A stretch of 64,000 nucleotides of DNA from assembly GCF_036884655.1 (NCBI RefSeq), contig NC_088338.1, positions 3,176,501 through 3,240,500 on the forward strand, given 5' to 3'. The notes beneath the pieces were generated by a model. It did no database searches. It worked only from the letters and a program-made list of their open reading frames with translations, and had not been told where the DNA came from. The stretch is from Musa acuminata AAA Group (Eukaryota; Streptophyta; Magnoliopsida; Zingiberales; Musaceae). Of this stretch, positions 1 to 12,543 are shown piece after piece; the first letter of the stretch is position 1; each line of letters opens with the position of its first letter. A program made the position numbers and the translations under genes.

Positions 1-3000
1 ATTAGTAAGAAAACAAAATGTACATTGCTAAACCAACTGGAAAAGAGAGCCCACAAATGTTCTGTAGAAGCTTTCCATTTAAAAACTATGCATGAGTTTT
101 TTTTAGAACAGAATAAGTTCAAATTTTTGCAAAAGGTTCAAGAAGTACCTAATCCAATCCTCTCTCCAATTACTAGGTCTTCCCATGGGATTTCGCATTC
201 AGCCACATCATCTAGCATTGGATCAAACTGACTTGGCCTGGCTTGTGAACTTGAAGATCCTTGCTCAATTGAGCTAATACTTGTTTCCATATATCTATCA
301 CGAGAGCAATTTTTTGGATCATGTTTCTCCTTAAGATGTTTCCCATGTCCCTTCAGTTCATGTGACTGGCGGTTTTTCAAAACTAGTTGACACGCATGGT
401 CATCTATTAGATATTTTTCGGAGACAAGTGAATGATCTTTTTGAACATCAAGACGGTGTCTGTGTACTTCATGATTAAGGTTCTTCCCTGAAGCGATACC
501 TGATTTAATATAGTCCGAGGAAGAATGGCCCATATTTAGAGAAGCATCACTAGTTTGATTTTCAGAAGAAACTGCCCCGCTAGAGTTTGAAATAACAGAA
601 GAACCAGAAATTAAACCTCCAGAATATACTTTTGCAGCTAAGTTGGGCATTTTTGGAGATGGTGACTTCAGTACAAAATTCCTCTGCGGAATTGACTCCT
701 CCACAAAATTATTATGCTTCGTATTAGGAACTTCATTGCATGCAGAACGTCCTTTCCAAACCAATGGAACTTGGGACCTTCCAGGACCCAGAGCAACTTT
801 TTCCCCGCACCTTTGATATCCACTATTTGTAATGTCGGTAGTTTTGAAATGTGGAGCACCTTTGTCAACTCCAATTACCTGGAAAGGATTCAGCTCAGCA
901 AAAAGATTTGTTGAGCCTACAGAATCTTGTGGATTAAATGCTGTATTGACCTTTCCTTTTCCCATATTATCACCATCTGTTTCAGCAACAACAATCGCTT
1001 TTTGCTTTGAGCAAGTTGCACTGGTAGAAGATGTAAACTGATCAGCTTGGTCTTGCATACACAAACTCGTATTTCCCATAGAAGTACATCCACTAGTTGT
1101 AGATGATTCTCCATTATGATCACTTCGAACTGAAGGAATCACAATTGATTTTTCATATCTTAATCTTTTATCATGCACCTTATTCATATCCAAGAGTGGA
1201 ATTTCATTTCCATTGTTATGCACCTCACGTAATCGCTCAACTTTGAAAAGGTCATCCTCTGGTTTGCTTGTCGAAGGGCTCACAGCCCTACTTGCTTTTG
1301 GCTTGTAAGAAGTGTCCTTTAAACTAAGTACATCTGCTGGAATTAAAGTGCCCGGAGCAGCCATAAGATCAACCAAGAATTCCCTAATAAAGAAGATTAG
1401 CATTACAATTAGCACTGTAACACATCTATAAGTTAATGACTGAAATGGCAATTTTAATAGAAAATATATATAGACTACATGTAGCAGCCATATTTCCAGT
1501 CAATTTATTTAAGATTACCAGAATAAATCTAAGAAAGCAAAATAGTACCATTTAGATCCCTAATACATCAAGGCATGAAATGCCAAGGTGGAAAATATCC
1601 ATGCCGCAATGTGGTGGCTGTAGTTTACGACATACAGGCCTGTTTGGCCAATTATTTATAAAAATGGAAACAAGTAAAAGATTTTCTTATGATCAAGGAC
1701 CAAAACTGCATCATCAGCAAAGTTTTTACAAAATGAAACCAAATAATATTATCATGTAGAAATTTTCAAACTGCAGCTTAAGTTTAAACTAGAACCAAGA
1801 AAAGGACTTCTTCCAGACCCAAGAGAATTCAGCTCTACTCTTATGTCCCTTAGTTATTGCCTCTGTTTATGAGTATATATGAAGTGTCTAGAAATGCATG
1901 GTCTGCTCCCATAGCTTCAAGACAAAAGATATGATTGTGAATGTAAACAACAATGCTAGCAATATAAACATGGGTATGAGTCTATAAGAAACAGGAACGA
2001 GCAGTGAAAAAGTTCAAGAAAAGTTTGCATGGGCCAAACAGAAAATCAAGTCAAAATTTAGATACTGTAAGCGAAAGGTTATACTTCTCAATAGCTTCAT
2101 TCTTAAAGTAAATACCAATCTAGTTTTTCAAGTACAAAGATTATAGAAGTTATAGGCAATATATGCCTCCACCTTGTTACTTAATGAATAGAAAGATCAA
2201 TAAATGTAAGTAATATAAACCTTGCATCAAACTTTATTATGTTGACAGCATCGTCATCCACACCAGTGTAGTGACTCCCTTTAACCAGCCTGCAAGGAAT
2301 GCCAACATTATCTGCAAGAACCTGCATTGTGATGTTGTGGTAACCAGATAGGATTGAGGATCAATAAGGCAATAAGTCTTACCAATATATCCTAAAGGCA
2401 AAACGGGACTTTCTTTTTAGACACCATCCCATATGATTATTGAAAAAATATATATATAAATAGAGCGCCACTGACCACATCAGGAAAAAGTTCCCTTACT
2501 GACAAGTTCATCGAACAATAGTTTTTAGACTCTAGTGCTACAATAATGCCTATCTAACAAAACTTAGCTCATTTTTTTTCTTGAAAATTGAAGGCATGAC
2601 ACACACCTTTTCTTCACAAGGTGATGCATCCATACAACTCTAGGAACCCAGCAAAAACAATCATCCATCAAGGAACCTTAAGATAACTTTCTCCTGAACT
2701 AAATTCCAGTTGCATGCTTACATGCTACAATGATTTTGGCATGCAATGGTATTTCTATCCAGTTCCAGAAACTCTTTTTAAGCTTACAAGTTACATGTCA
2801 ATGTGCAGAAATCCACTAAGGTTATACCTTTGTTGGTAATTATGAAATTGTACCCATCTATAATACTGCCACAATAACATCAACTCCTTCAAAGGCCTTC
2901 GCCAAAACAAAGCAATAATTTTTATGTGATGTATACTGGGTTCCAGAATGCACATTCATCCCAGAAGCAGCTATAAAGTAACTCATGACAGGGAAAAACA

Positions 3001-4258
3001 ATACCACCAAGAGTTGCCAAAAGCGAAGAACAGATAAACTAACCTTAAACAGTAGAGCCCGATGCCGAGACAACCCTACTCTTATGCAACCAATTGGTAA
3101 CAAACTTGTCTGTTGTGTGGTTCGTAAGTCGGTGCTTTTCTCCATCCATTTTGTTAGCATGTCGTTTGCATCCCTCACAGGACCGCCCATATGCTCCATA
3201 ACCAATTCAGATATTCTTTGCACCAACAGCCCCATTTCAGCAGTAGGGCAGCCTAAACAAATGCATTGTGCGACTTGCTCCAACTCTACTAATGCAGGAT
3301 CAATTGGACGGTTGACTACAATAACCTCAAAACCTAAATCCCCAATGCTAGTTTGGAGTTCGATTAGTGATGGCATCCTTCCGTGATTTGCAGCATTGCC
3401 TGAGAGCCCATAAATGTCATAGAACCCATCCACAACTTTCTCATCATAGTCAAGCACGTTATAGTCCTGGATACGGCACACAGTCAATATCTCCAAAAGT
3501 GAACCAATGGAGGAAAAGAATAAAAAGGAATCCTAGAAGCCACGATGTCCCCTTCCCCCTTTCCATAAGGGAAGATACCACCGTTAGTTATATAGATTTA
3601 AGAACAAGACAACAAACGAAGATGGGCAGACGAATATGATGACATCGAAGAATTTGGAGTTTGCCCTTTACTAAAAATAGGATGATAAACCCTAATGTCT
3701 TTTAAGAACCAGAGTCCAAGTTCCATCCTCAATCTCCCAGCTCTCACTAGCTTAGGAGAAATCCTTGGTTGATGAACCACAAAAGTCAACCCTAATTCGA
3801 GATAATAAACTAAGGTTCGACCCCAAATCCAAAATCAAAATCAAAAGACAAGAACTCACCCAGTACCTCCGCGACAGCGACTCCGCCGTTCCCTCCTCCC
3901 GATCCTGGTCGATCCGGTCCCTCCCCAGGCTCAACAGCTTCGCGGCGCGGATCTGATCGCCATCTAGATCGCCCGTGAACTCCGTATTCGAAGCACTGAT
4001 CGCAAGCGCCAGCTGCACCTGGAACTCCTCCTCGGAAGAGAAGTAGTCCTGCCGGTCGTCCCCGGCGGCGGCCGACCGAGGGGGCTCGGCCGGGGAGGGT
4101 GGCGCGGGCGCCGCCGCGGCACGGTGGTCGGAGGCACAGGAGGGGGAGACGGCCGTGGCCGGGGGCGCCGATGTCGCCCCCGCACCGCCGGCGGGGGATG
4201 GGGAGGGGATCTCGTTGGATCGGTGAGGGTGCCGCTTGATCTTAAATATGTGCTTCAT
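1..4258 (-). CDS. Raf-like MAPKKK, EDR1/CTR1 family (5' part; kinase domain beyond window)
   Basis: Serine/threonine kinase of the plant Raf/EDR1 group (MAPKKK, stress or hormone signalling). Exons on the minus strand: 4258-3860, 3466-3044, 2321-2221 and 1383-149. They join in frame (133 codons, 141 codons, then phases 2 and 1) to about 719 residues. The start is the ATG at 4258 (MKHIFKIK), which matches the family N-terminus; an in-frame ATG at 4342 gives an unsupported extension. Visible landmarks are [21 protein letters not shown] near residue 70, the EDR1 regulatory domain ([18 protein letters not shown], then [16 protein letters not shown] and [11 protein letters not shown]), a long Ser-rich linker, and the start of the kinase domain ([16 protein letters not shown]). 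Exon 4 ends inside the glycine-rich loop with donor G|GTACTT at 148; bases 1-148 are intron. Family assignment is firm; the exact paralogue is not. Confidence 0.9.
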
Positions 4259-4342
4259 CGGGCTTTCTCTTCGCTCCCTTGGGGACGACGACAGGGCTTC
4301 GGAAGACTGAGCACTTCCTCGCGTAATTATAGACCCAGACAA

Positions 4343-5180
4343 GTGTGCACATTAATTAAAGCGGCTCGAGTTTGGGCGTTAATTACAAGGACTACCACTA
4401 TCATCCACATAATTTCGCACGTGCGGGATTACTTGCAGTGATCATTTCGCTTTCTGCCTCCTCAGCGAACGGCAATTGTTGATGCCACCTCATTGAGTGA
4501 CATCATCAAGTTGGAGATATCAGCCTCAGCCGAGCGCACTTAAACAGCACGCAGGTAAACGCCAATGCCCATTGGCCACGCAGGTGGGACCGACACTAAA
4601 CACACCAATGGCTGAACGAGGTACTGTGGATCGTCTGTCGAGGTCGTGGGCTCCAGGTGTCAGATCGGTGGGGGACGCGAGCAGCGTGGAATCTATTCGG
4701 GGGTTGATTCAGCCAGTCAAAGTAGCTTTGGGGTCTCCTCCGCATCCAATTAGAATAGAGATAAGGGTAGCTAATTAATTAGATTGGATTATGTGGTTCG
4801 GGTCCGCGTGTTAGTTGGGACGCACTTATCCGGGGGTTCGTCGAGACCGCGTGGTTGGATGAGTTTAACGTGGTGAGAAGGACACGCGTCGGTGCGCGAT
4901 TGCTTGCGTGGCGTGTCGGGTGGGCGGTAATATCTTTGTGTTGTTGGACGTGGATAATAGCAGGAAGGGGGTTCTCAACACCGCGCGTCATAATATGTTT
5001 CCAAGTGTTCGCGTCTTTTGCGACAACAAATAACATCATCTAAAGGCCAAATTGACACCACAGAGGGGTAATCCGAGTTTAGAGGACGGTAGTGCTCCAA
5101 ACACGGGTTCATGCAATACCATTGATCCATATTAATTGCAAATCCTACCGTATAACCAGTGAAAGACTTGGTGTTTGTGG
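4343..5180. other. Divergent intergenic region between kinase gene and U5 snRNA
   Basis: About 0.84 kb with the 5' UTR and promoter of the minus-strand kinase on its left and the upstream region of the U5 gene on its right. It is moderately GC-rich. I see no coding region with family similarity and no clear transposon here. Confidence 0.5.
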
Positions 5181-5188
5181 GTAGAATA

Positions 5189-5239
5189 GTCCCACATCGA
5201 CTGATTGCCGGTGATTTCGCTTTCGCTAGTGGTTCATAT
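5189..5239 (+). promoter_or_regulatory. Plant snRNA promoter: USE and TATA-like box of U5
   Basis: A perfect upstream sequence element (consensus RTCCCACATCG) lies at 5189-5199 as GTCCCACATCG. A TATA-like TTCATAT lies at 5233-5239, leaving 33 nt between them. In plants this longer spacing marks snRNA genes read by RNA polymerase II (U1, U2, U4, U5), while about 24 nt marks pol III genes (U6). The spacing fits the U5 RNA that follows. Confidence 0.85.
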
Positions 5240-5259
5240 GAGGGGCTTCCGAGCGTTTG

Positions 5260-5391
5260 AGATCACGCAGCTGCGTGGCGAGCACAGAGCGAACTATTCT
5301 TTCGCCTTTTACTAAAGAATACCGTGTGCCCGCCACTTATAGCAGCATACGCTAATTTTTGTAGGGTTTCCTTATCTTAAGAGGGGACCCA
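5260..5391 (+). ncRNA. U5: U5 spliceosomal snRNA
   Basis: U5 is the snRNA that aligns the exon ends in the spliceosome. The invariant loop I, GCCTTTTAC, is at 5304-5312 inside the hairpin TTCTTTCGCC...ACTAAAGAA. The lower stem I pairs GTGGCG (about 5275-5280) with CGCCAC (5331-5336), and GCACA with TGTGC. A single-stranded Sm site AATTTTTG is at 5354-5361. A 3' stem pairs GGGTTTCC (5364-5371) with GGGGACCC (5383-5390) using G-U pairs. The 5' end is inferred from TATA spacing and may be off by several bases. It lies about 0.9 kb from, and divergent to, the kinase gene. All conserved elements are intact, so it is probably functional. Confidence 0.88.
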
Positions 5392-6788
5392 CCAAATCTA
5401 ATAAAGATATCTTTTACATCCAAGAAGTAAAAGATAAAATGTATGATTAAAAGTTCATTCATTTTAGGTTCCTGGATAAAATGTATAATAGTGTAGGTAT
5501 CATTATAGGTCTCAACATAAATTGTTCTACTAATAAAAAATGATATCGGTCAACTGTTACTCTGTTGACCATTGGCATGTTCTCTCAAACTTTAAGGTGG
5601 CATGATCACTACCACCTCTAGCAGCAGCTTGTTGCCAATTCCTTGCAATTGGCAAAGCTCTTAATTTCACTTCATGACTATGACAATTACTATACCAATA
5701 GGATGATTTCTTTCATCGGATCAACAACTACTAGAACCATAGAGGATGAAATATATTATGTGTTTATATTACATATATTTTAAAAGACCCTTTAGGAAGC
5801 ACAAACGATCCAACTAGGCTATGTCTAGCTTTGAATCATAAAAGAAATGAACAGTGAATCCCACCTCAATATGGCTTACTGTAATCTTCAACGAGCTAAA
5901 TCCAAGTCAAACAAAAAGTACCAGTCGACTAGTTTGGGAACATCAAGGTATCCAACAAATTTTATAGTCCTACTGATGTTGATTTTTCAAACACACTTGT
6001 CTTATACCAAAAACGATAATTTGGATAAGAAGATTAACAAATAAAAACTTCTGTACATGTACTATTACGCAATTACTAATAATGCATAACAACTACAAAG
6101 TGTAAAAACTCCATATAGGAAGCTAATTGTCATCAGCAATGTCAAATTGCATAAGGAGCTACCTCATAGCAAATTTAAAAGTAGAGTCAATCACTATTCG
6201 ACATAATGGTACCTAAAAAATCGATAACAACACTAAAAAGAGAAACATATATATACGTCTGCATATATTTCCGAAATGATCTTTGTCCCCCAACCCATGA
6301 TTTGATTCAATGCCCTGGAGCCAGCGGCTTTGGATGTCTTGACAATTGCTATCTGACTCCTACTATCAGAGCAGAGCTGATAGTGATAGTCAAATAATAA
6401 ATATGAGATTATATGAACAGAGCAGCTAGTGAAGTAATAAATATGATTATATGAATGAACAACTCTATTACTAAGAAATTGGAAATAGAAGTACTAAACA
6501 CTAAGTAGGTAAATGGGATGATCATCATCATTGGAAAGATCGGGACGATTGGATAAATCACAAACCTATTCCACTTACTGATGAGATTCCTTATGGATCA
6601 GTTCTGGATGAGAAGAGGAGTATCGTACAGTGTCGAGTGCTTGTACTGGCAGTGGCTAATCATTCGAGTCAACGCGGTCCGGCATCCTCTTCCTTTTCTT
6701 AAGCTAGACCGAATCAGGATGGGGCGAACATAAGAACCAAGTGAAGTTCCATCTCGTTACTTGCAACTCTTTCTCAACGAGGAAACTT
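5392..6788. other. AT-rich intergenic stretch
   Basis: About 1.4 kb downstream of the U5 gene. Short open frames occur but none resembles a known family. No tRNA or clear terminal repeats were seen; parts may be decayed transposon sequence. Confidence 0.4.
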
Positions 6789-7105
6789 ATTATGACTCGA
6801 GCCTGATGAGCTAATTAGTCTATCAAGCCCTAGCATAGTGCATGTGAGGCACAGAATCATCTTACTCCGTCTATGGATAGCCCTTTCCTACTCGAGCCCC
6901 CTTACCATGCCCAAATGCTAGGTCAACTCTGATACCAAATATTATGACTCGAGCCTGATGAGCTAACTAGCCTATCAATTTCGTTTGGTCTAATCCACTG
7001 ACCAAAATGCTTAAGCTGAAGTTAATAGTAATACACTCATCAGACCCTTATAAGTCAATCTTAATCTTGCCCACTTTCAATGTGGGACTAATCAGGGGTG
7101 TTACA
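6789..7105 (-). mobile_element. TRIM retrotransposon copy 1 (internally deleted)
   Basis: A terminal-repeat retrotransposon in miniature in minus orientation. The 5' LTR is 6940-7105; on the minus strand it starts TGTAACACCCC. It is followed by a primer-binding site complementary to initiator tRNA-Met (minus strand TGGTATCAGAG, 6928-6938). A short internal part and a truncated second LTR (TATTATGACTCGAGCC at about 6790) follow. The deletion runs from the second LTR into the internal region, judged against the fuller copy at 58344-58864. The LTR holds GTCCCACATTG followed 24 nt later by TTATAAGG. No coding capacity. Confidence 0.75.
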
Positions 7106-7781
7106 AAACTTGTTCGGTAACTTTGTGTCTTTAAATGTGGATACAAGTCAAGAAACATTAGGTTTCTTTACAAAAGATCACTCGACACACCCGCACTCTC
7201 TTCACGGTGAACACATGGGGAAAAATCAAAGTAGTATACGAAAACAACAACAAAAAAAATCACCTAACCGCCCTGATGACAGAAGGATGTCAGTCCAGCT
7301 AATTATGTAGGAAGGGAACGCACCAGCATGCTTTGGCATGCTAAACAATAAAATAAAATTCAATGTTTAATTCATGAAATGCAGCATACCATGAAATCAT
7401 TGCAACATTATCATGGTGAGATAACAAAGTGGTGGTCAGTAAGCAACAAAAGGAGAAAGAGAAGAGTTGTCATACTTTGGCTTTGGGAGAAAACGTGTCA
7501 ATGGCAACAGCTTTGCAGAGTCGATATATAACTTGTCGCCAGGTAAGTACCAAGTCGATATATAACTTGTCCAAAAATACTGAACAATAGAGAAGTGACT
7601 ATCAAACTAAAGAAGCAAACTGCAGAACTAACAAAAGGACTCGTCGAATTGAACAAAGGGCTTACAGTTTCGTTTATGGGACCAAAGATCTCATCGACCT
7701 TTCCAATCCGAGTCTAGTTCTGCAAGTATATCGGGGTATTTAAGTAAGGTATCTTTCATTCGCGAGCTTCGTGATGACATT
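7106..7781. other. Intergenic stretch left of the solo LTR
   Basis: About 0.7 kb. A short phrase (AGTCGATATATAACTTGTC) occurs twice, near 7517 and 7552. The last 100 bases are a possible exon remnant continuing beyond the LTR (see findings). No recognised gene. Confidence 0.35.
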
Positions 7782-7786
7782 CCCTT

Positions 7787-9291
7787 TGTTGAATCTCGAA
7801 TTTTGATGATGAAACCAATTGATAAGTGTTTATGATTTGATCTACGTTCGCGGGATGCTTCAATCAGGATGAGACAATTAAAGCAGGAAGAATCCTGTTG
7901 GGCCGGAGGAACATGTCAGAAGATTGAACATCGGGTTAGAGGATCGGTCGACGTATCGACAAAAGGCTTCGAGCCATGGATGCGGGCATCGGGCCAAGAA
8001 GAACGGATATTGCGCCAAGGATATCGGAGTTACGGAGTCAACTGGCCGATTGGGCAATAGGCCGCAAGAGAGGACGATGCGCCAAAAAATCAAACGAAGC
8101 ATCGATGGACCAATGACATACCGAACAACATGATTCAAGCTTAGTAATAATTGTCTAAATCGATGTGTGTTTTACATGTGCAGGATTAACTACGATAGCA
8201 AGGCATAAAGCAAAATGAATTCCCGAAATCAAGAACGTGATTTCGTTGGGAGTTCGAGAGCTCGTCGGAAGTTCTGCAGGAACCAGTCGAGAAGTCTCGG
8301 AGCTTGCCAGAGAAGCTCATCGGAACTCGCAAAGAAGATCGTCATGAAGTCCAGGAGCTTGTCGGGAGTTCGCTGGAACATTACCGAGAGATCGTCAGAA
8401 GATCGCCGGAAAAAACTAGACTTACGGACTTGTTTAGCTTAGAAAATGTCTTAGATTTCGTAGTTAGCATGTAATTGGGATTGGAATTGAACCAACCCAA
8501 TTATGGGCCAGTTGGGCCCATGTAAGGATTGTGTTGGACCCAATGAAAGGCCCAAACAATGACCCAAGAAATGGCACCGTCGTGACACAGTCTTCAAGAC
8601 GGTGTCAGGCGGTGGTACCGCCCAGTGGCCCAATGCCAAGCGATGGTACCGCCAAACTGGGCGATGGTACCGCCCAGTGTAATATCAGTGTCAGACTGAC
8701 ACTGGCGGTGGTACCGCCTGAACCCAAGAAAGCCAGGATGAGATGTTTTTAGGCTCCAAGTTTGAATCAACTTGAGGCCTATAAATACTCCTCTCATCCC
8801 TAGTTAAGATTCACAAGCACAGAGAATTTAAAAAGGCAAAAACGTTGTTGTAATCTCTTGTGAGAATCCTCCTCTTCAAAATTCTAAGTGTTAAAATAGT
8901 TTAAAAGAGGAGTGAGTGCTTGTCATGGTTGTCTCCTAAACCGGGTAAAAGGATAAGAGGGGTGTAAGAAGGAGGTTAATCTTCGTCTATTAAAGGAAGA
9001 TCGATAGTGGATGCCGGTGGCCTCGACGGAAGAGGAATCGACGAAATGGATATAAGTCACGACAACCGAACCACTATAAAATTGGTGCAATTAATCTTTA
9101 CTGCAAACCTCCTTACTTGTTTTACTATGCCTACTCTCTTCCCTACACTTTCAAAGTTATTATTTTTACGAAACGATTTTTCGTCGGAAACGGATTTAAT
9201 CGAAACGAAGTTTTTGGAACCGAGGTAAGCTTTCCGCTGTAATAATTCACACCACCCCCCCCCCTTCTTAGTGCTGACTCTTTTCCTAATA
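7787..9291 (+). mobile_element. Solo LTR, Ty1-copia (SIRE/Maximus-like)
   Basis: A 1505-bp solo LTR starting TGTTGAATCTCG and ending TTTTCCTAATA, flanked on both sides by the 5-bp target duplication CCCTT (7782-7786 and 9292-9296). The ending is a two-transition variant of the expected CAACA. A TATA box (TATAAATA, 8780-8787) sets plus orientation, and a poly-C tract near 9257 is typical of such LTRs. An internal cluster of GGTACCGCC-containing repeats spans about 8610-8720. No primer-binding site, gag or pol is adjacent, so the internal part was lost by LTR-LTR recombination. The LTR boundaries are directly visible; the SIRE/Maximus label rests on remembered resemblance. Confidence 0.85.
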
Positions 9292-9296
9292 CCCTT

Positions 9297-10294
9297 CCTT
9301 TACAACCGTGCCTACAACTTTGGCGGGAAGGCCTTCGTCGTAACCACCTCCCCGTCCCCTGCCACCGCCGCGACAGCCGTCCCGGCCTCTGAACCCGCCA
9401 CCGCTGCCACTCGGAGGCCGCATTCCCGCCGCTGAGGTACGCTGCCTGCGAACTGGGCAGAGATCCCTCTCTGCCGGCCATCGGGCTTTAGGGGATCGAA
9501 CGCGGGAGTGCGGGCATAGGGTTTAAGAAAAATGTCTGCTGCACTCGCTGTGTATTTGTAAGGGGGTTTTAGTCAATTGAGGCAAAAAAAGTCCAAAGAT
9601 TCGATTGCGGGACACGGATCTGTTCGGTCGATCTGACCCGGCCATAGACCATATACGTATCTCACTTTATACATGCAATTCAACTTATGACAATGTGTTA
9701 AAATGTAACATTTCTGTCGCACTTGCAAGCTAAATTGCAAATCACAATTAGATCATCGTATCCTTCCCATCCTAACTCGTCCCTCTCTCAGGCATTCGAC
9801 TACTTTTTCTGCATTCAAGACTCTCAATCAATACAATATGTGATGAGGATAATGACAGGCAAATAGGAAGCAAATGTTTTTTGCTACTCCAATTTTGATT
9901 TTAAGCTGTTTTAGTACTTGAGAACTACTTGCATAGCATATGAAATAATAACATGCCCCAAGAAAATAATATCTTGTATCATAGGACATACTGGAGAACG
10001 ATAACATCTTAATATATTTCTTTTATTGCAAAAAAAGCATGCCCCAAGAAAACATTCATATGGAAAGGAAAGATGTCAGAAGCTTATTATGTCAAAGATA
10101 TGACATTTTTTGGGACACAAACAATAATCGCATACAGAACAGAAGCAAACAATTGACACCAGAAGAAAAACCAAAGTAGCAGAGCTTATTTTATGAATAA
10201 AAAGAAATAGCAGAAAAATATAGCACAACAGAGGTCTTAGAATGGGACAATGAGGAAATATGCAATCAGGTAATAGAAACTATGAGCACATAAA
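9297..10294. other. GC-rich segment then 3' flank of the quinone reductase gene
   Basis: 9297-9530 is strikingly GC-rich and may be an old exon or CpG island cut by the solo LTR. From about 9700 it is AT-rich and probably includes the 3' UTR of the minus-strand gene starting at 10294. No independent gene recognised. Confidence 0.4.
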
Positions 10295-12543
10295 TCATGT
10301 ATGCACCAGCTTCTTGACTATCGAAGCCATATATTTGCCCTGGTACTCAGCAAGAGAAAGCTCAGCTTCACTAGGTTGTCTAGTTCCATCCCCAGCAAAA
10401 ACACCAGCACCATATGGAGATCCACCTCTAATTTCATCCATCTTGAACATTCCAGCTCCAAAGGTATATCCGATAGGAACGAAGAGCATGCCATGATGGG
10501 TTAATTGGGTGAGTGCAGTCCAACTACAGAAGTAAAATAATAGACATCAATCTAACCAAGCTTATAGAAAAGAGAAGAAAGTAGTAAGTTCATTTAAAAG
10601 CTGCTGTGAGGGCCAGAGCAGATTAAGCTTCTGCATTAAGTTCCTTGTCAATGAAGATTTAAACTGTATGTGATTTAAACTTTTGTCTTGTTGAAATATT
10701 AAGTTCCTTGTAACAATGAAGATATATAACATGTAGAAAAAAAGAGAATCTTTTGGATTACATCCTGGCCATTTGCATTATATATGTAAAGATGACAAGA
10801 ACTTATTAACCATTCATACAAAATAATTTTCAAGATTAACTAGCGAAAGCAATCAGATAGAAATAATTAAGAACTATTTATCACCAAAGCTTCCTGAAGC
10901 AAGTAAAAAAGCTACACAAGACTGAAATTAATATACAAAAGGAATTGGGAAAATCCAGATACAAAGAATATTTCTCAGCATATCTCATTAAAGGAAAATA
11001 TTGAGCATGCATAGTTAAAAAGAACATTTCTTGGTTACTGAAATCATGCTATTATTTGTTTAAATATGTAGTTAGTTTCAACCAAAAAACAACTCTTTTA
11101 ATTGTTAAATGGGCTCGCCAAATTCAATACTATCTTTTTCTAAGTCGGTCTTACCAAGTGTAGTGTATTTCTTTTCTTGGCAGTCTGCAACTACAAACAA
11201 AAATGTGACTGCTTTATCTGCTAGATGAAGCTTGACATTTTAAAATTTATAGAAACAGCTACCTACAACCACAAGTAAGTAGGTTGAACAGTCGAAAGCT
11301 CATGCACTCTTTTCTCCCTCTTTGTGGTGTCAGTGACGTAAGAGAATAATCTTGGATTTGAAGATGGTAGACAAAAAGAAGATTAAAAAAGTGACCCTAT
11401 ATACAACAAATCACAGGATAAAATACCTTCTTCATTCAACAGGTTATATAGCAATTCATAAACAGTGCATTGATGAACCTGAATGCACAAAAGATTAAGA
11501 TGGTTAACTTTCACATCACTATATTTCCTCATAGGTGAAGGTAGGCATTTCTAATAAAAATAAATAATTATGTATGAACGATGCCAGAAGAACAGAGATT
11601 GCAGTGATCTCACCAAGTAACAGTCCTAACCTACAACACCACCAACACAACCACAAAGAACCCTTAATCCAACTATTTCGGTGTAAAAGTACTTTCCCTC
11701 AAGTTAGTAAAAGTCCTATAGTTCTCGAAATCGTATTTCTCCTGTTTATAGGGAATTCTTTGCTCCAGTCCTTTTCTCGCGCCTCTACTTGAAAACATTT
11801 ATCTTTCAGCCAATAACAGCAAATGAAAAATAAAGAAAATAGATTCATGCTGAGTTATCCATCATAAAATACCAGCATAGAATTAATTCAACATAGGCCA
11901 AGTAAACTGCAAGCATCCATTCGATGAAGAAGACAGGTTATCACATATTGAATAACATCAAGGTGAAACAGAAAGAAAAATGGCAGAGATGGTCTTACGC
12001 GGTAGTTTCTTGCCCTCCACCTTGAGTCCCAGTGCTCACAAAGAACCCGGCAGGTTTCCCTGCAAGCTTCTGTTCTCTCCATAACTGCCCTGTAGAATCA
12101 AAGAATGCCTTCATCTGAGCCGCCATGCACCCATACCTCGTCGGAAACCCGAACAGTATCCCGTCCGCTTCAACCAGCTCTGCAGCCGATATCTCTGGAA
12201 TTGACGGATCCTTCGGTGGAGCGTACATCTTCTCCAAGACGTCCGATGGGAGTGTCTCTGCAACACGATACAGGACACCCTCTACACCATCAGTGCCGTC
12301 GACGCCCTTCTTCATCTGCTTTGCTAGGGCCTCGACGTGGCCGTACATGGAGTAGAATACGATGAAGATCTTGACCTTGGTCTCGACCACCGGTGGCCCG
12401 GCAGGTTCCACGACCTCTTCGCTGCCTTCAATCTTCTCCTCGGTGGGAAGGGGAGCATTCCTCTCCACAATGGTGACGGCCTGATCAGAGGCAACCGTTG
12501 GCTGCTTCTTCTTGCTCGGAAAGCAACCTCCTCCTTTCCCCAT
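10295..12543 (-). CDS. NAD(P)H:quinone oxidoreductase, FQR1/WrbA-like flavodoxin-fold protein
   Basis: Two-electron quinone reductase that binds FMN and uses NAD(P)H to limit semiquinone and oxidative stress. Exon 1 is 12543-11999 and exon 2 is 10523-10295; together 257 residues. The 1475-nt intron is GT-AG and splits an Ala codon. The start ATG at 12543 opens [13 protein letters not shown], a Gly-2/Cys-7 and Lys-rich terminus that suggests myristoylation, palmitoylation and membrane attachment. The flavodoxin domain starts near residue 58 ([20 protein letters not shown]), followed by [20 protein letters not shown] and [13 protein letters not shown]. Exon 2 carries [19 protein letters not shown] and [16 protein letters not shown]. 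The long linker before the flavodoxin fold marks the FQR1-like subtype with an N-terminal extension. Confidence 0.93.

Noticed and set aside
4258..4342. Upstream in-frame ATG extending the kinase by 28 residues
   Set aside because: The family N-terminus begins at MKHIFK; the extension has no conservation that I recognise.
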